Assembly (NCBI GenBank): GCA_015486505.1
Contig: WFRP01000187.1
Coordinates: 1-24,188 of the forward strand
Direction of reading: 5' to 3'
Source of the DNA: Pseudomonadota bacterium
GTDB taxonomy: Bacteria > Desulfobacterota > Anaeroferrophillalia > Anaeroferrophillales > Tharpellaceae
Length of the DNA: 24,188 nucleotides
Part shown: piece by piece, positions 1 through 7,383 of the stretch
How the letters are laid out: each line of letters begins with the position of its first letter
Position numbering within the stretch: position 1 is the first letter of the stretch
The notes under the pieces: model-generated
Told to the model about the DNA's origin: nothing
What the model saw: the letters and a program-made list of their open reading frames with translations, nothing else
Database searches by the model: none
Made by a program: the position numbers and the translations under genes

Positions 1-133
1 CCCATATGCATTGCAACTGTTTGAGCGTAAGCGAGTTTTGCAATGCGGGCGTAGCGAGTGTAAGGAAAAACAGAAATCTTAACGCCTAGCGGAGAAAAGC
101 CGCACCCGACCCCAGATTTGGCTGAATAGTTAC
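1..133 (+). mobile_element. Right (B) end of composite repeat element, copy E1
   Basis: This is the B module of the composite element, truncated by the window edge. It ends in the terminal sequence GGCTGAATAGTTAC, the exact inverse of the GTAACTATTCAGCC that starts the copies at 13998, 20399 and 24038. Its interior matches the B modules at 20588-20717 (same strand) and at 13998-14127 and 24038-24165 (opposite strand), with scattered substitutions. No coding capacity is credible; short reading frames here recur in the other copies only because the DNA is repeated. Membership of the family is certain; mobility is inferred from the shared termini. Confidence 0.8.
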
Positions 134-166
134 TTTTTGTTTAAGTACAAGGCGGTTAAGAATTTT

Positions 167-208
167 AACCCGTACCACAGGGGCACTCCCTCCGGTCGCA
201 AAATACTC
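167..208 (-). repeat. Truncated, inverted fragment of repeat unit A
   Basis: The stretch matches, with several changes, the reverse complement of the middle of unit A (compare 14160-14212), including GGGGCACT and GGTCGCAAA. It abuts the forward unit starting at 209, so a broken inverted copy is fused to a nearly complete forward one. It shows that the units degrade and rearrange in place. Confidence 0.55.
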
Positions 209-331
209 TTAGTACCCTACAGGTTATTTTCTGCACCAAAAAAACAAGATTTAATAGTCAGAAAATGTTCTGATAAGAGTACTTATTTGCGGGCCGAAAA
301 GGCCCGTTTGGGTTGCGGGCTTGTTCCCGCA
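209..331 (+). repeat. Repeat unit A, copy A1 (short form)
   Basis: The unit runs from TTAGTACC to TTCCCGCA and is followed by another TTAG. It keeps the hairpins ATAAG/CTTAT, CGGGCC/GGCCCG and GCGGG/CCCGC. It has the extra ATTTAATA-type insert seen in copies A6 and A7, and lacks the roughly 28-bp segment between two TGCG motifs, as in A5. The 332-426 stretch between this unit and the rmuC stop holds no gene or clear terminator that I can see. Confidence 0.75.
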
Positions 332-426
332 TTAGTATTTTGAGGATTAAAATTTTTAACCAACGCAGTAATTGGACAAAAAGACAATTTTTCGAGGTAC
401 CCTTCAGAGATTACGGCCCGGCAAGA

Positions 427-1698
427 TTACTCCTGGTGTTCCAAACCCAACAGCTCAGCGGATTTTTCCTGCGGCAGGGCTTCAACACTTTTTAGTTTGC
501 GGGCCATCGCCCGGGTGCGAGAGCCGGTTGACTCGATGGTGTTGGCGGCGGTTTCGAGCTGTTTTTTAACCCGGTCGAGAACATCGCCGAACTTGGCGAA
601 TTCAGTTTTCACCGCGGACAGAATCGTCCAGACTTCGCTGGAACGTTTTTCAATCGCCAGCGTTCTAAAACCCATTCGCAAACTGTTTAACAGGGCCGCC
701 AGCGTGGTCGGCCCGGCCACCACCACGCGAAATTGCTGCTGCAGTTTTTCAACCAGGCCCGGCTGGCGCAGAACCTCGGAATAGAGACCTTCGGTCGGCA
801 GAAACATAACCGCGAAATCCGTCGTCTGCGGCGGTTCAAGATATTTTTCCGAAATCTCCTTCGCCGAGTTTTGCAGAGTGCGCATCAGGGCCGCGGTCGC
901 TTTTTCCACCAGCTGACGCTCGCCGCTGTCGGCGGCATCGAGAAGCCGCTGATAATCTTCCTGAGGGAATTTGGCATCAATCGGCAGCCAGACCGGGGCC
1001 GCGCCGTCATTTCCGGGCAGACGGACGGCATATTCGACAACGGCGCTCGAGTTGGTTATCGGCTGGACATTGCGGGCAAACTGATCCGGGGTCAAAATCT
1101 GCTCTAAAATATCACCGAGTTGAAATTCCCCCCAGGTGCCCCGAGCCTTAACATTGGTGAGCATCCGTTTCAGATCGCCAACCCCGGCGGCCAGATTCTG
1201 CATATCGCCCAGGCCGCGCTGCACCGCCTCTAAACGCTCACTGACCAGTTTAAATGACTCACCCAGCCGTTTTTCAAGCGTGCTCTGCAGCTTTTCATCA
1301 ACCGTCTGCCGCATTTCCGCCAATTTTTTTTCATTACTCTCCTGCAAACTTGACAGTTTCCGGTCAACATTCCCGAGCAGTTTTTCGAAGCGGCGCTCAT
1401 TGATGTCCGTCAACTGTTTAACCCGTTCTTCGACCGCCAGCAAGGCTTCAGTCTGCGCCTTGCCGATTTCACTTAAGGTCCGCACCAGCGACTCACCCAC
1501 AGCTCTTTGCGAACGTGCCGTCTCCTCGCGCAAACGCTGCAATTCTTCCGCAAATTCACGACGGTTCTGCCGGAATTGCTCATCCAGGCTATCTTTTAGG
1601 CGGCAATTGGCAAGCGTCACAATGCGCCAGACAAAGAGCAGCAAAACCAGGCTTATCCCCAAAAAAAGAACACTCAACCATTGCGCAACAATTGTCAT
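427..1698 (-). CDS. rmuC: DNA recombination protein RmuC homologue
   Basis: A 423-residue protein of usual RmuC length. A single N-terminal membrane segment (about residues 5-28) is followed by a long charged coiled coil (about 35-170), then the RmuC domain (about 175-390). Family hallmarks in that domain include ARGTWGEFQL (185-194), VEYAVRLPG (221-229) and PIDAKFP (239-245). In E. coli, RmuC limits recombination at inverted repeats and is predicted to be nuclease-related; the biochemical activity is poorly settled. Here it would be an inner-membrane-anchored protein with its domain in the cytoplasm. The ATG has an AAGGA about 10 bases upstream. It is transcribed alone, away from the repeat-filled 1699-2139 interval. 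The inverted-repeat link is suggestive in such a repeat-rich region, but that is speculation. Confidence 0.93.
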   Translation of the reverse strand: MTIVAQWLSVLFLGISLVLLLFVWRIVTLANCRLKDSLDEQFRQNRREFAEELQRLREETARSQRAVGESLVRTLSEIGKAQTEALLAVEERVKQLTDINERRFEKLLGNVDRKLSSLQESNEKKLAEMRQTVDEKLQSTLEKRLGESFKLVSERLEAVQRGLGDMQNLAAGVGDLKRMLTNVKARGTWGEFQLGDILEQILTPDQFARNVQPITNSSAVVEYAVRLPGNDGAAPVWLPIDAKFPQEDYQRLLDAADSGERQLVEKATAALMRTLQNSAKEISEKYLEPPQTTDFAVMFLPTEGLYSEVLRQPGLVEKLQQQFRVVVAGPTTLAALLNSLRMGFRTLAIEKRSSEVWTILSAVKTEFAKFGDVLDRVKKQLETAANTIESTGSRTRAMARKLKSVEALPQEKSAELLGLEHQE

Positions 1699-1736
1699 AA
1701 TAGATTATCCTTAAAAGATACTTATTAAGGTTACAA

Positions 1737-1884
1737 TCTTATAACTCAACTTTCTGAGTTAGGTTAAATGACTGATATTTATTGATAAAATCATTTGCCC
1801 GCGGTTTTTCTTTGCGTCTTGGCGGGAGACAAAAAAGCAGTTTTCCCGCAAAGACGCAAAGGCGCAAAGAGTTGAGTTATAAGA
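1737..1884. mobile_element. MITE-like element with 15-bp perfect terminal inverted repeats
   Basis: TCTTATAACTCAACT at 1737-1751 is perfectly inverted at 1870-1884. Inside, CTTTGCGTCTTGGCGGGA (1810-1827) pairs with 1844-1861 with one mismatch around a 16-base loop, giving a strong stem-loop. A small palindrome AACTCA/TGAGTT lies in the left arm. There is no coding capacity and no clear target-site duplication. The CTTTGCGTCTTTGCG core resembles a repeat type I recall from many bacterial genomes. It lies between the divergent starts of rmuC and the amidoligase-like gene, so it could affect promoters of both. The rest of 1699-2139 holds unit A2 and AT-rich sequence with no gene. Confidence 0.65.
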
Positions 1885-1980
1885 CAGGGAGGTATGCATT
1901 TAAATATCGTGACGATATTGCAAAAAATTTTTTTTCTGTTACATTAAAACAGCAGGTGTTTCCCCCGGAGCTTACCCAAC

Positions 1981-2114
1981 TTAGTACCTTACAGGTTATT
2001 TCTTGTTCAAAAAAACAAGAAATGTTCTGATAAGAGTACTTATTTGCGACCAGCGGAAGTGCCCCTGGGTACGGGCCGAAAAGGGCCGTTTGGGTTGCGG
2101 GATATGTTCCCGCA
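1981..2114 (+). repeat. Repeat unit A, copy A2
   Basis: This single, nearly full-length unit (TTAGTACC to TTCCCGCA, then TTAG) retains the longer middle segment with AGCGGAAGTGCCCC. Its hairpins are TTTCTTG/CAAGAAA, ATAAG/CTTAT, GGCC/GGCC and TGCGGGA/TCCCGCA. It ends only 25 bp before the start codon at 2140, so it forms most of the 5' leader of that gene. Confidence 0.8.
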
Positions 2115-2139
2115 TTAGACTTTTGAGGATTATTGTCAA

Positions 2140-3573
2140 ATGACCCTGTTTTTTCCAACCGAGTACAACTCCACCCGCTACCAGGATCTTTACCGAACTC
2201 TGTCGCCGGTCAGCCGGCAGATGCTCCAGCGGGAATTTATCGGGGTCAGTTATCTCCGCCGCTTTTACCTGCTCAAAGAACAAAAGGCCGAAGCCAAATT
2301 CAAGAATGAACAGATTAGGGCCGGTGACTTTATTCACCGGAAACTAACCATAAACCGCTTGAGCTGGCTGAATAAAGAGAACGTCAGAAACCACCTCAAA
2401 ATCATTTTCCGTCACTATCTTTTTGGCTGTTTAGTCCAATTTGTCAAGCGAAAAAACGAAATAGAGTTGCCGGAAGCATCACCGGCCTGCTATTGGGAGA
2501 CCCCGGCCAACCTGATTGTCCTGCACTGGCTGAACCGAAACGCTGAGCTTTGGGAAAACGAAATTGCGCGATTTACAGAACAGGTAATCTCCGAATCCGT
2601 CCGCCACCATTTTATTTATCTTTTATTAAGTTTTACCCTGGCACAAAAGATCTATTCGCGGCAAGCGATGCAGATCATCGCGAACGCGGTCAGGGACTCA
2701 GCTCTGGCCGGGGAGATTCCTCTCGGAATTGAAATGGAATTCAGCAATCTCGGACGCAAAGCCGTCGCTAAAGACAATCCCAGATCCCTGATCACAGGCG
2801 ATCCCTTCCTGAATATGGAATTATACAGCAATTTTCAGCTTGAAGATGTCACCTGGCGTTTAGGCGGCTATGTCGACACCCACGAACACGGCCGCCGGCC
2901 GCTGAGACTTTCACGTTACGGCGGTTTTTTTGAATACTCAATGGTCCGGGTTGATTACCCGCGCACCTACACCCTGCCGCTAACCTCCGATCCGACAATT
3001 GCCGCCCGGATGATCCGTGAAAGTATTGATTTTATTAAAGAAATAAAACCGCACAGCCTGCATATAAATATCGAGCAGCGCTTCCAGGGTTCCAGAGTAC
3101 CTGAACTTGATGACTGTTTATGTCTGCTGCTGCTCGGCGGCGATCTGGGCTACGATGATAAGGGAGAACTGCGGGAAAAACGTTTTGCCAACCGTGAATT
3201 CCATCGTTTCATCAAACGCCGGCTGCACTTAAACCTCATCAGCGGCGGCAAAAAAACGGTAATTGAATACGCCTTCTTGCGCCTGAAAAAGGAAACCGCG
3301 GAAAATCTTGACTATCTGCCGGTTATTCTGGCCCTGAAAGGCTTTCAGAATGCCTATAGAATTGAAAGAAGCTGCAACCACCTGATCCCGGGAATGCTGG
3401 CCTGGGCGGAAAAACCAAGCCCGCTGCCAGAGGCTGCCCGAATAAATTTTGTTGAAAATGTCGCGGCGGGCCTTGTCCGGGAACAGGTTTACAAAATCTA
3501 TTTCATTGATAAATTTTGCCGAAACCTCAAGGATAAACTCGCCCGGGCTCAGGAAATCATCTCGCAAAAATAA
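2140..3573 (+). CDS. Amidoligase-like protein (glutamine synthetase / glutamate-cysteine ligase fold)
   Basis: A 477-residue protein with no close family name I can assign. The C-terminal half carries motifs in the order expected of the GCS-like carboxylate-amine ligase superfamily. GIEMEF (196-201, E198/E200) fits the first metal/ATP strand, FEYSM (264-268, E265) the second acidic strand, HSLHIN (305-310) the His strand, and TVIEYAFLRL (373-382) the late E-x4-R strand. Such enzymes use ATP to join a carboxylate to an amine. The N-terminal 190 residues look helical and are unassigned. No signal peptide is visible, so it is probably cytoplasmic. A GAGG lies about 10 bases before the ATG. It converges with a gamma-glutamylcyclotransferase-like gene 3 bp away, which supports gamma-glutamyl or isopeptide chemistry. 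The fold assignment is by motif reading only; the substrate is unknown. Confidence 0.6.
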   Translation: MTLFFPTEYNSTRYQDLYRTLSPVSRQMLQREFIGVSYLRRFYLLKEQKAEAKFKNEQIRAGDFIHRKLTINRLSWLNKENVRNHLKIIFRHYLFGCLVQFVKRKNEIELPEASPACYWETPANLIVLHWLNRNAELWENEIARFTEQVISESVRHHFIYLLLSFTLAQKIYSRQAMQIIANAVRDSALAGEIPLGIEMEFSNLGRKAVAKDNPRSLITGDPFLNMELYSNFQLEDVTWRLGGYVDTHEHGRRPLRLSRYGGFFEYSMVRVDYPRTYTLPLTSDPTIAARMIRESIDFIKEIKPHSLHINIEQRFQGSRVPELDDCLCLLLLGGDLGYDDKGELREKRFANREFHRFIKRRLHLNLISGGKKTVIEYAFLRLKKETAENLDYLPVILALKGFQNAYRIERSCNHLIPGMLAWAEKPSPLPEAARINFVENVAAGLVREQVYKIYFIDKFCRNLKDKLARAQEIISQK

Positions 3574-3576
3574 TAA

Positions 3577-4293
3577 CTATCCTTCATCCGCGAGAGTAAA
3601 ATTACCCCGCATTTTACGGCGGTTAGCCCGGCACTTTTCCGGATTTTTACAAAATCGGGCACAGCCCGTGGACATTTTCCATTCCGCGAGCATCTCTTCG
3701 TCCATACAAAGAGCCGGATCAATATGCACTTTTTCCGGAACCGGCGTATGCCTTAATTTCTTATACAGGTTTTTGATCCGTCCCGGCTTTCTTTTCGTCG
3801 GCTGCTCGCACAATAATTTCCAGTTACCGCAGGAGATCAAGTACTCTTTCTGATGCTGTGGCGAAAGGTGTTCTAACGGGTAAGTATAGACCCAGGCCTC
3901 AAGTTCTTTATACTCCTGACTAACGGGGTCAGTCTCGACGATTACCGGAAGTTTTTTCCGAATATAGTGGCTTTTCTGCAGATTATCAGGGTGAAAACCT
4001 TCGAGCTGATCCAGGGCCCGCATAATCTTTACCGGATTTTTAAAACTCATCAACTCACCAACCACCATATCCTGACAGTCCTCAAGGATGATAAGACCGG
4101 GAAAGCCGATCGGCAGATGATAAAGAAAACCCTGACAGTAGGCCGGGCGGACATTCAGGGTTTTACGCCGCAGAAATCGGTTAAAATTTCCGTAACGCCG
4201 CATCAGACTGCCGTAAACAAAAAACCATGGGGTTTCAGCAACTGCCGCCCGACGCATCTCCAGCAGTTTCTTCCAGCGCCCGTTAGTAACCAA
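3577..4293 (-). CDS. Gamma-glutamylcyclotransferase-like (GGCT/AIG2 fold) protein with Cys-rich C-terminal tail
   Basis: A 238-residue protein. FVYGSLM (25-31) is the substrate-binding loop of the GGCT/AIG2 family, LDQLEGF (94-100) carries the candidate catalytic glutamate E98, and AWVYTY (133-138) fits the conserved later strand. Family members cleave gamma-glutamyl amines, releasing 5-oxoproline, or act on other gamma-glutamyl amides. The core needs only about 110-150 residues; the extra C-terminal 90 carry a basic stretch and cysteines C196, C211, C215 and C221, possibly a metal site. I chose a TTG start because GAGG lies 6 bases upstream; an ATG at residue 13 is the alternative. It is convergent with the amidoligase-like gene at 3-bp spacing. 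A MITE-like element sits 22 bp upstream, so its promoter is either very short or inside that element. Confidence 0.75.
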   Translation of the reverse strand: MVTNGRWKKLLEMRRAAVAETPWFFVYGSLMRRYGNFNRFLRRKTLNVRPAYCQGFLYHLPIGFPGLIILEDCQDMVVGELMSFKNPVKIMRALDQLEGFHPDNLQKSHYIRKKLPVIVETDPVSQEYKELEAWVYTYPLEHLSPQHQKEYLISCGNWKLLCEQPTKRKPGRIKNLYKKLRHTPVPEKVHIDPALCMDEEMLAEWKMSTGCARFCKNPEKCRANRRKMRGNFTLADEG

Positions 4294-4315
4294 AATTACA
4301 CCTCAGATAATCCTT

Positions 4316-4435
4316 GATGGACCCGTAAAAAGTATTTCCCAAGAATTTCAGACACAATATGTTGTGTTTTTTAATACCTACAATCACTATATGTAGTGGT
4401 TGAAAATTTTTCTCCGGAGTTTTTACGAGGGCATC
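4316..4435. mobile_element. 120-bp MITE-like element with 16-bp TIRs and 7-bp target-site duplication
   Basis: The left end GATGGACCCGTAAAAA and the inverted right end GATGCCCTCGTAAAAA match at 13 of 16 positions without gaps. Both flanks are AATCCTT (4309-4315 and 4436-4442), a clean 7-bp direct repeat. Internally there are two palindromes, each around a TATG centre: ACACAA/TTGTGT (4353-4368) and CACTA/TAGTG (4385-4398, extendable with one wobble). There is no coding capacity. It fills the gap between the waaG stop and the GGCT-like start. Transcripts from waaG would run into its stem-loops, so it may also act as a terminator or mRNA 3' stabiliser. Confidence 0.7.
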
Positions 4436-4450
4436 AATCCTTAAGAAAGC

Positions 4451-5596
4451 TCAAATATTCTTATGAGCGGCTGCCATAATCTTTTCCGCGGCTTTCTCAG
4501 CCAGACTGAAAAGATCGGTTTTCGCGACATACTTTTGCGCATTTTCACTCCATTCCGCCCTTTTCGCGGCTGAATCGAGCATCAGCGTCAGCAACCGGTT
4601 CATCTCTTCCTGAACAAAAGGCTCCGGCACCAACAATCCGGCCGCCGCCCGTTCAACGTGAACCCCGTAACCGCAAACTGCGGTTACCAGCACCGGCAGG
4701 GCCGCCGCCAGCGCTTCAATCAGAACCAGACCGGCATTTTCCTGATAGGCGGGATGAAGAAAGATATCGGCCGCCGCCAGGAAACGGGGTATATCGGTAC
4801 GCCCGCCGGTAAAAATCACCCGGTCGCCGACCTGAAAACGGCGGGCCATTTTACGATAATAATCGAGCCGGTCATCACCAACCACAATAAGCCTGCTCTT
4901 TAATAAAATCTTTTCCGGCAAGGCCTGAAAAGCCTTTAGGGCCCGGTCAACCCCTTTCCGTTTGAAGCCGCTGCCAACCATCAAAACCATCAGTTCGTCA
5001 GGGCCGATTTTAAGTTCCCGGCGCAGAGATTCACCCAGTTCCCGGCTCCCGGGCGGCAGAAGCCGGTCGGCCGGAACCCCGGGCGGCAGGTCATAAAAAC
5101 GCTCGGCCGGGGTGTTATATATCTTTTGGAAAAGAGCCCGCTGCACCTCGGAAATGGAGAGAACAACGGTTTTTGCCGAGGGCGCGAAAACCGCCCTTTC
5201 AAAGGCCGATAGCGTCCGGCAACGCGAGGTCAGATGATAAAAAAAACTTTTCCCTTTAACCGTTGCCGCATAGCAGGGATCGGCCGCGTAATAGAGATCA
5301 AGGCCGGGCATTTTATTAAAACCGACCACCGCCTGATAGCCGTGGGTTTTAACCTTCTCCCGCAGCAAAGCGGCAAAATTAATATACTGACGATGATGAC
5401 TAATCCCCTTGCCCGGCAGATGAAAAAAATTCATTCCGGGCGGCATCCGGGGCGGCTCGCCCTGCAGGCGGGCGGCATAAATATCAATTTCCGCCCCGGC
5501 TTCAAGACAGAGCTCAGCAATCCGCAGACAATCGCGCTGCAGGCCCCCGTAAGGAAAATACTTGAACATCGTAAACGCGAGTCTGGTCGCCGTCAT
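4451..5596 (-). CDS. waaG: LPS core glucosyltransferase WaaG (RfaG) homologue, GT4
   Basis: A 381-residue GT4 enzyme of usual WaaG length that follows the E. coli protein along its whole length as I recall it. Diagnostic segments are KYFPYGGLQRD (12-22), VGFNKMPGLDLYYAADPCY (91-109), LPPGV (170-174), VGSGFKRKGVDRA (207-219) and HPAYQENAGLVLIEAL (281-296). The last contains the EX7E pair E286/E294, and the KRKG stretch is the expected nucleotide-sugar phosphate contact. WaaG adds glucose to heptose of the LPS inner core at the cytoplasmic face of the inner membrane. The donor and acceptor in this organism are inferred. Its ATG overlaps the upstream glycosyltransferase stop as ATGA, so translation is probably coupled. 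It is the last gene of the aspS-to-waaG run. Confidence 0.92.
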   Translation of the reverse strand: MTATRLAFTMFKYFPYGGLQRDCLRIAELCLEAGAEIDIYAARLQGEPPRMPPGMNFFHLPGKGISHHRQYINFAALLREKVKTHGYQAVVGFNKMPGLDLYYAADPCYAATVKGKSFFYHLTSRCRTLSAFERAVFAPSAKTVVLSISEVQRALFQKIYNTPAERFYDLPPGVPADRLLPPGSRELGESLRRELKIGPDELMVLMVGSGFKRKGVDRALKAFQALPEKILLKSRLIVVGDDRLDYYRKMARRFQVGDRVIFTGGRTDIPRFLAAADIFLHPAYQENAGLVLIEALAAALPVLVTAVCGYGVHVERAAAGLLVPEPFVQEEMNRLLTLMLDSAAKRAEWSENAQKYVAKTDLFSLAEKAAEKIMAAAHKNI

Positions 5597-6726
5597 TGAA
5601 CAAATCCCAGAAGCCGCTGCCGGAAAATCTCACTGGAAAAATTCTCAACCACCCGCTGAAAACCGGCATCAACCTGCTTTTGCCGGGTTGCCGGGTCCAG
5701 TTGCAGAGCTTCAAACAGGCTCCGGGCAATCCCGGCGACATCGCCGGCCTGACAAAGTTTGGCCTCAGCCGCGAAAACCTCGGGAATGCCGCCGCTGCCG
5801 GTCGCCACAAGCGGAATTTTACAAACCATCGCTTCGAGCAGAACCCGGGGAAAACCTTCCGCGATCGAGGTTAAAGCAAAAACATCGAAAGCCGGCATAA
5901 AACGCACCGCGTTATCTTGAGCCCCGGCAAAGATTATTGCCGATTCCGGCAGCGACAACGCTTTCACCTGAGAGCGCAAAGCATCGGCCAGATAGCCGGC
6001 GCCGATAATCACCAGACAGGAATCAGGCAGTTTTTTATAAACCTCGGCAAAGCTTAAAATCAAGGTCTTCTGATCCTTGGCGCGGACCAGACGACCGATA
6101 TGACCGACCACCTTGACCCCGGACGGAATTTTCAGCAGGCGCCGGGCCTTTTCACGCGAGAAAAGAGAAGCCCGGGTTTTGTCAATAGCAACCCCGTTCG
6201 GCAGCGCCAGCACATCTTCCGGAGCAAAGCCGAAACCCGCCGCCAGCACATCCCGCCGCACCGCTTCCGAAACCCCGATAAAACGACACTGTTTTTTTAA
6301 GAAAAAACGCCCGACCAGACGTCGCGACATACTCTGCAGCTGACCGAGAGCGTGAACCACGGAAAAGACTTTGACATCTCTAAGTTCCAGGGTTTTCAGG
6401 GCGGCTACGGCGATGGTAGTTGACTTCCAGCGGTGCGCGAGAATAACTGAAGGCTTAACCCGCTTGATAATCCGGGCAATCCGCCGCCGCGCCGCACGCC
6501 GCAAACCCTGTAACTGTTTCCGGCTTAAATCAAGAAAGATAATCTCATCCGCGCTTACGGTTTCCCGGATCTCAGGACGGTCAGGCCCGGCCATAAAAAC
6601 CACAACCTTGTAATAATCATCAGTAAAAGCGTCAAGATACTGATTATAGGTTATGCGCAGGGTATCATCGCGATAACGGATCTGCAGTACCCCTTTTGCC
6701 GGCCGGAAACCCGCTTTAGCAACCAT
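5593..6726 (-). CDS. GT4-family glycosyltransferase, probable LPS/surface-glycan
   Basis: A 377-residue retaining glycosyltransferase with two Rossmann-like halves. The C-terminal half is typical GT4: LPNGVAIDK follows the linker, GHIGRLVRAKDQ forms the donor phosphate loop, and TSIAEGFPRVLLEAM contains the EX7E pair. The N-terminal half is acceptor-specific and does not match a named enzyme that I recognise. I start at the ATG at 6726, which forms a TGATG junction with the methyltransferase stop and has a GGGGG-rich stretch upstream; a TTG one codon earlier is possible. The location directly before waaG, with a 4-bp overlap, argues for a role in LPS core assembly at the cytoplasmic membrane. 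Acceptor and sugar cannot be told from sequence. Confidence 0.85.
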   Translation of the reverse strand: MVAKAGFRPAKGVLQIRYRDDTLRITYNQYLDAFTDDYYKVVVFMAGPDRPEIRETVSADEIIFLDLSRKQLQGLRRAARRRIARIIKRVKPSVILAHRWKSTTIAVAALKTLELRDVKVFSVVHALGQLQSMSRRLVGRFFLKKQCRFIGVSEAVRRDVLAAGFGFAPEDVLALPNGVAIDKTRASLFSREKARRLLKIPSGVKVVGHIGRLVRAKDQKTLILSFAEVYKKLPDSCLVIIGAGYLADALRSQVKALSLPESAIIFAGAQDNAVRFMPAFDVFALTSIAEGFPRVLLEAMVCKIPLVATGSGGIPEVFAAEAKLCQAGDVAGIARSLFEALQLDPATRQKQVDAGFQRVVENFSSEIFRQRLLGFVQ

Positions 6727-7379
6727 CAATCCGCCCCCGCCCCGGCTGTCCGGTCCGGCCGAAACTCAATCGCAATCCCGTAGCAGGGCAGGAGATGACA
6801 GAGGTTTTCCTCGTAAAACTCCTGCATCCAGGGATTCAGATTAAAGATTTTTTCGTGCAGGCGCTTCCACCATTTACGCCCCTTAAAGGGTGAACGAAAG
6901 CGCAATTTCAAGGATATTATTTCCAGCCGTGACTCCGTATAAAAGGTCGGCACCTGACGCTGAAACGGCGATTTTTGCGGATAGCTGTAATAGAGAAAAC
7001 TGTAGAGGCCGAAAAAACGGACGTGGGTGGGATCGGAATAGTGGTAAGGGTTGGAAAAATGCGGCACCAGCAGATGACAGGCAGCATCACTTTTCAAAAC
7101 CCGGATAACTTCGCTCAGTAATCCGGCAAAATTCCGAATATGCTCAAACAGGCTGCGGGCATAAACTTTATCGACACTGGCATCGGGCAGAAAACTCAAA
7201 CCCGCCTCAAGGTCGGCGACGATATCGACATTTTCCAGATCAACCAGGTCAATCCCGATCCGACCGTCCCGGCTGAGCGGCTGCGCTTTATTGCCGCAGC
7301 CCAGTTCAACCACCACCGGATCGGGGCCAGCAAGCACTGCTTCAAGATCAATTTTTATCTTAAATCGTGATTTTTCCAC
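6726..7379 (-). CDS. Class I SAM-dependent methyltransferase in glycan cluster
   Basis: A 217-residue protein. VVELGCGNK (23-31) is the SAM-binding glycine loop, IGIDLVD (41-47) carries the acidic ribose-binding residue, and FEHIRNFAGLLSEVIRVLK fits the methyltransferase-11 type motif III region. The C-terminal part is rich in aromatic residues (FFGLYSFLYYSY) and may contact a lipid or sugar acceptor. It lies between two glycosyltransferases with a 4-bp gap upstream and a 1-bp overlap downstream, so methylation of a glycan or its precursor is the likely role. It is similar in kind to small methyltransferases common in O-antigen/core clusters. The GTG start has a weak ribosome-binding site, consistent with translational coupling. 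Confidence 0.8.
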   Translation of the reverse strand: MEKSRFKIKIDLEAVLAGPDPVVVELGCGNKAQPLSRDGRIGIDLVDLENVDIVADLEAGLSFLPDASVDKVYARSLFEHIRNFAGLLSEVIRVLKSDAACHLLVPHFSNPYHYSDPTHVRFFGLYSFLYYSYPQKSPFQRQVPTFYTESRLEIISLKLRFRSPFKGRKWWKRLHEKIFNLNPWMQEFYEENLCHLLPCYGIAIEFRPDRTAGAGAD

Positions 7380-7383
7380 TTGA

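Noticed and set aside
1136..1714. 192-residue plus-strand frame opposite rmuC
   Set aside because: A low-complexity Ser/Arg-rich shadow of the rmuC coiled-coil region; rmuC has clear family motifs.
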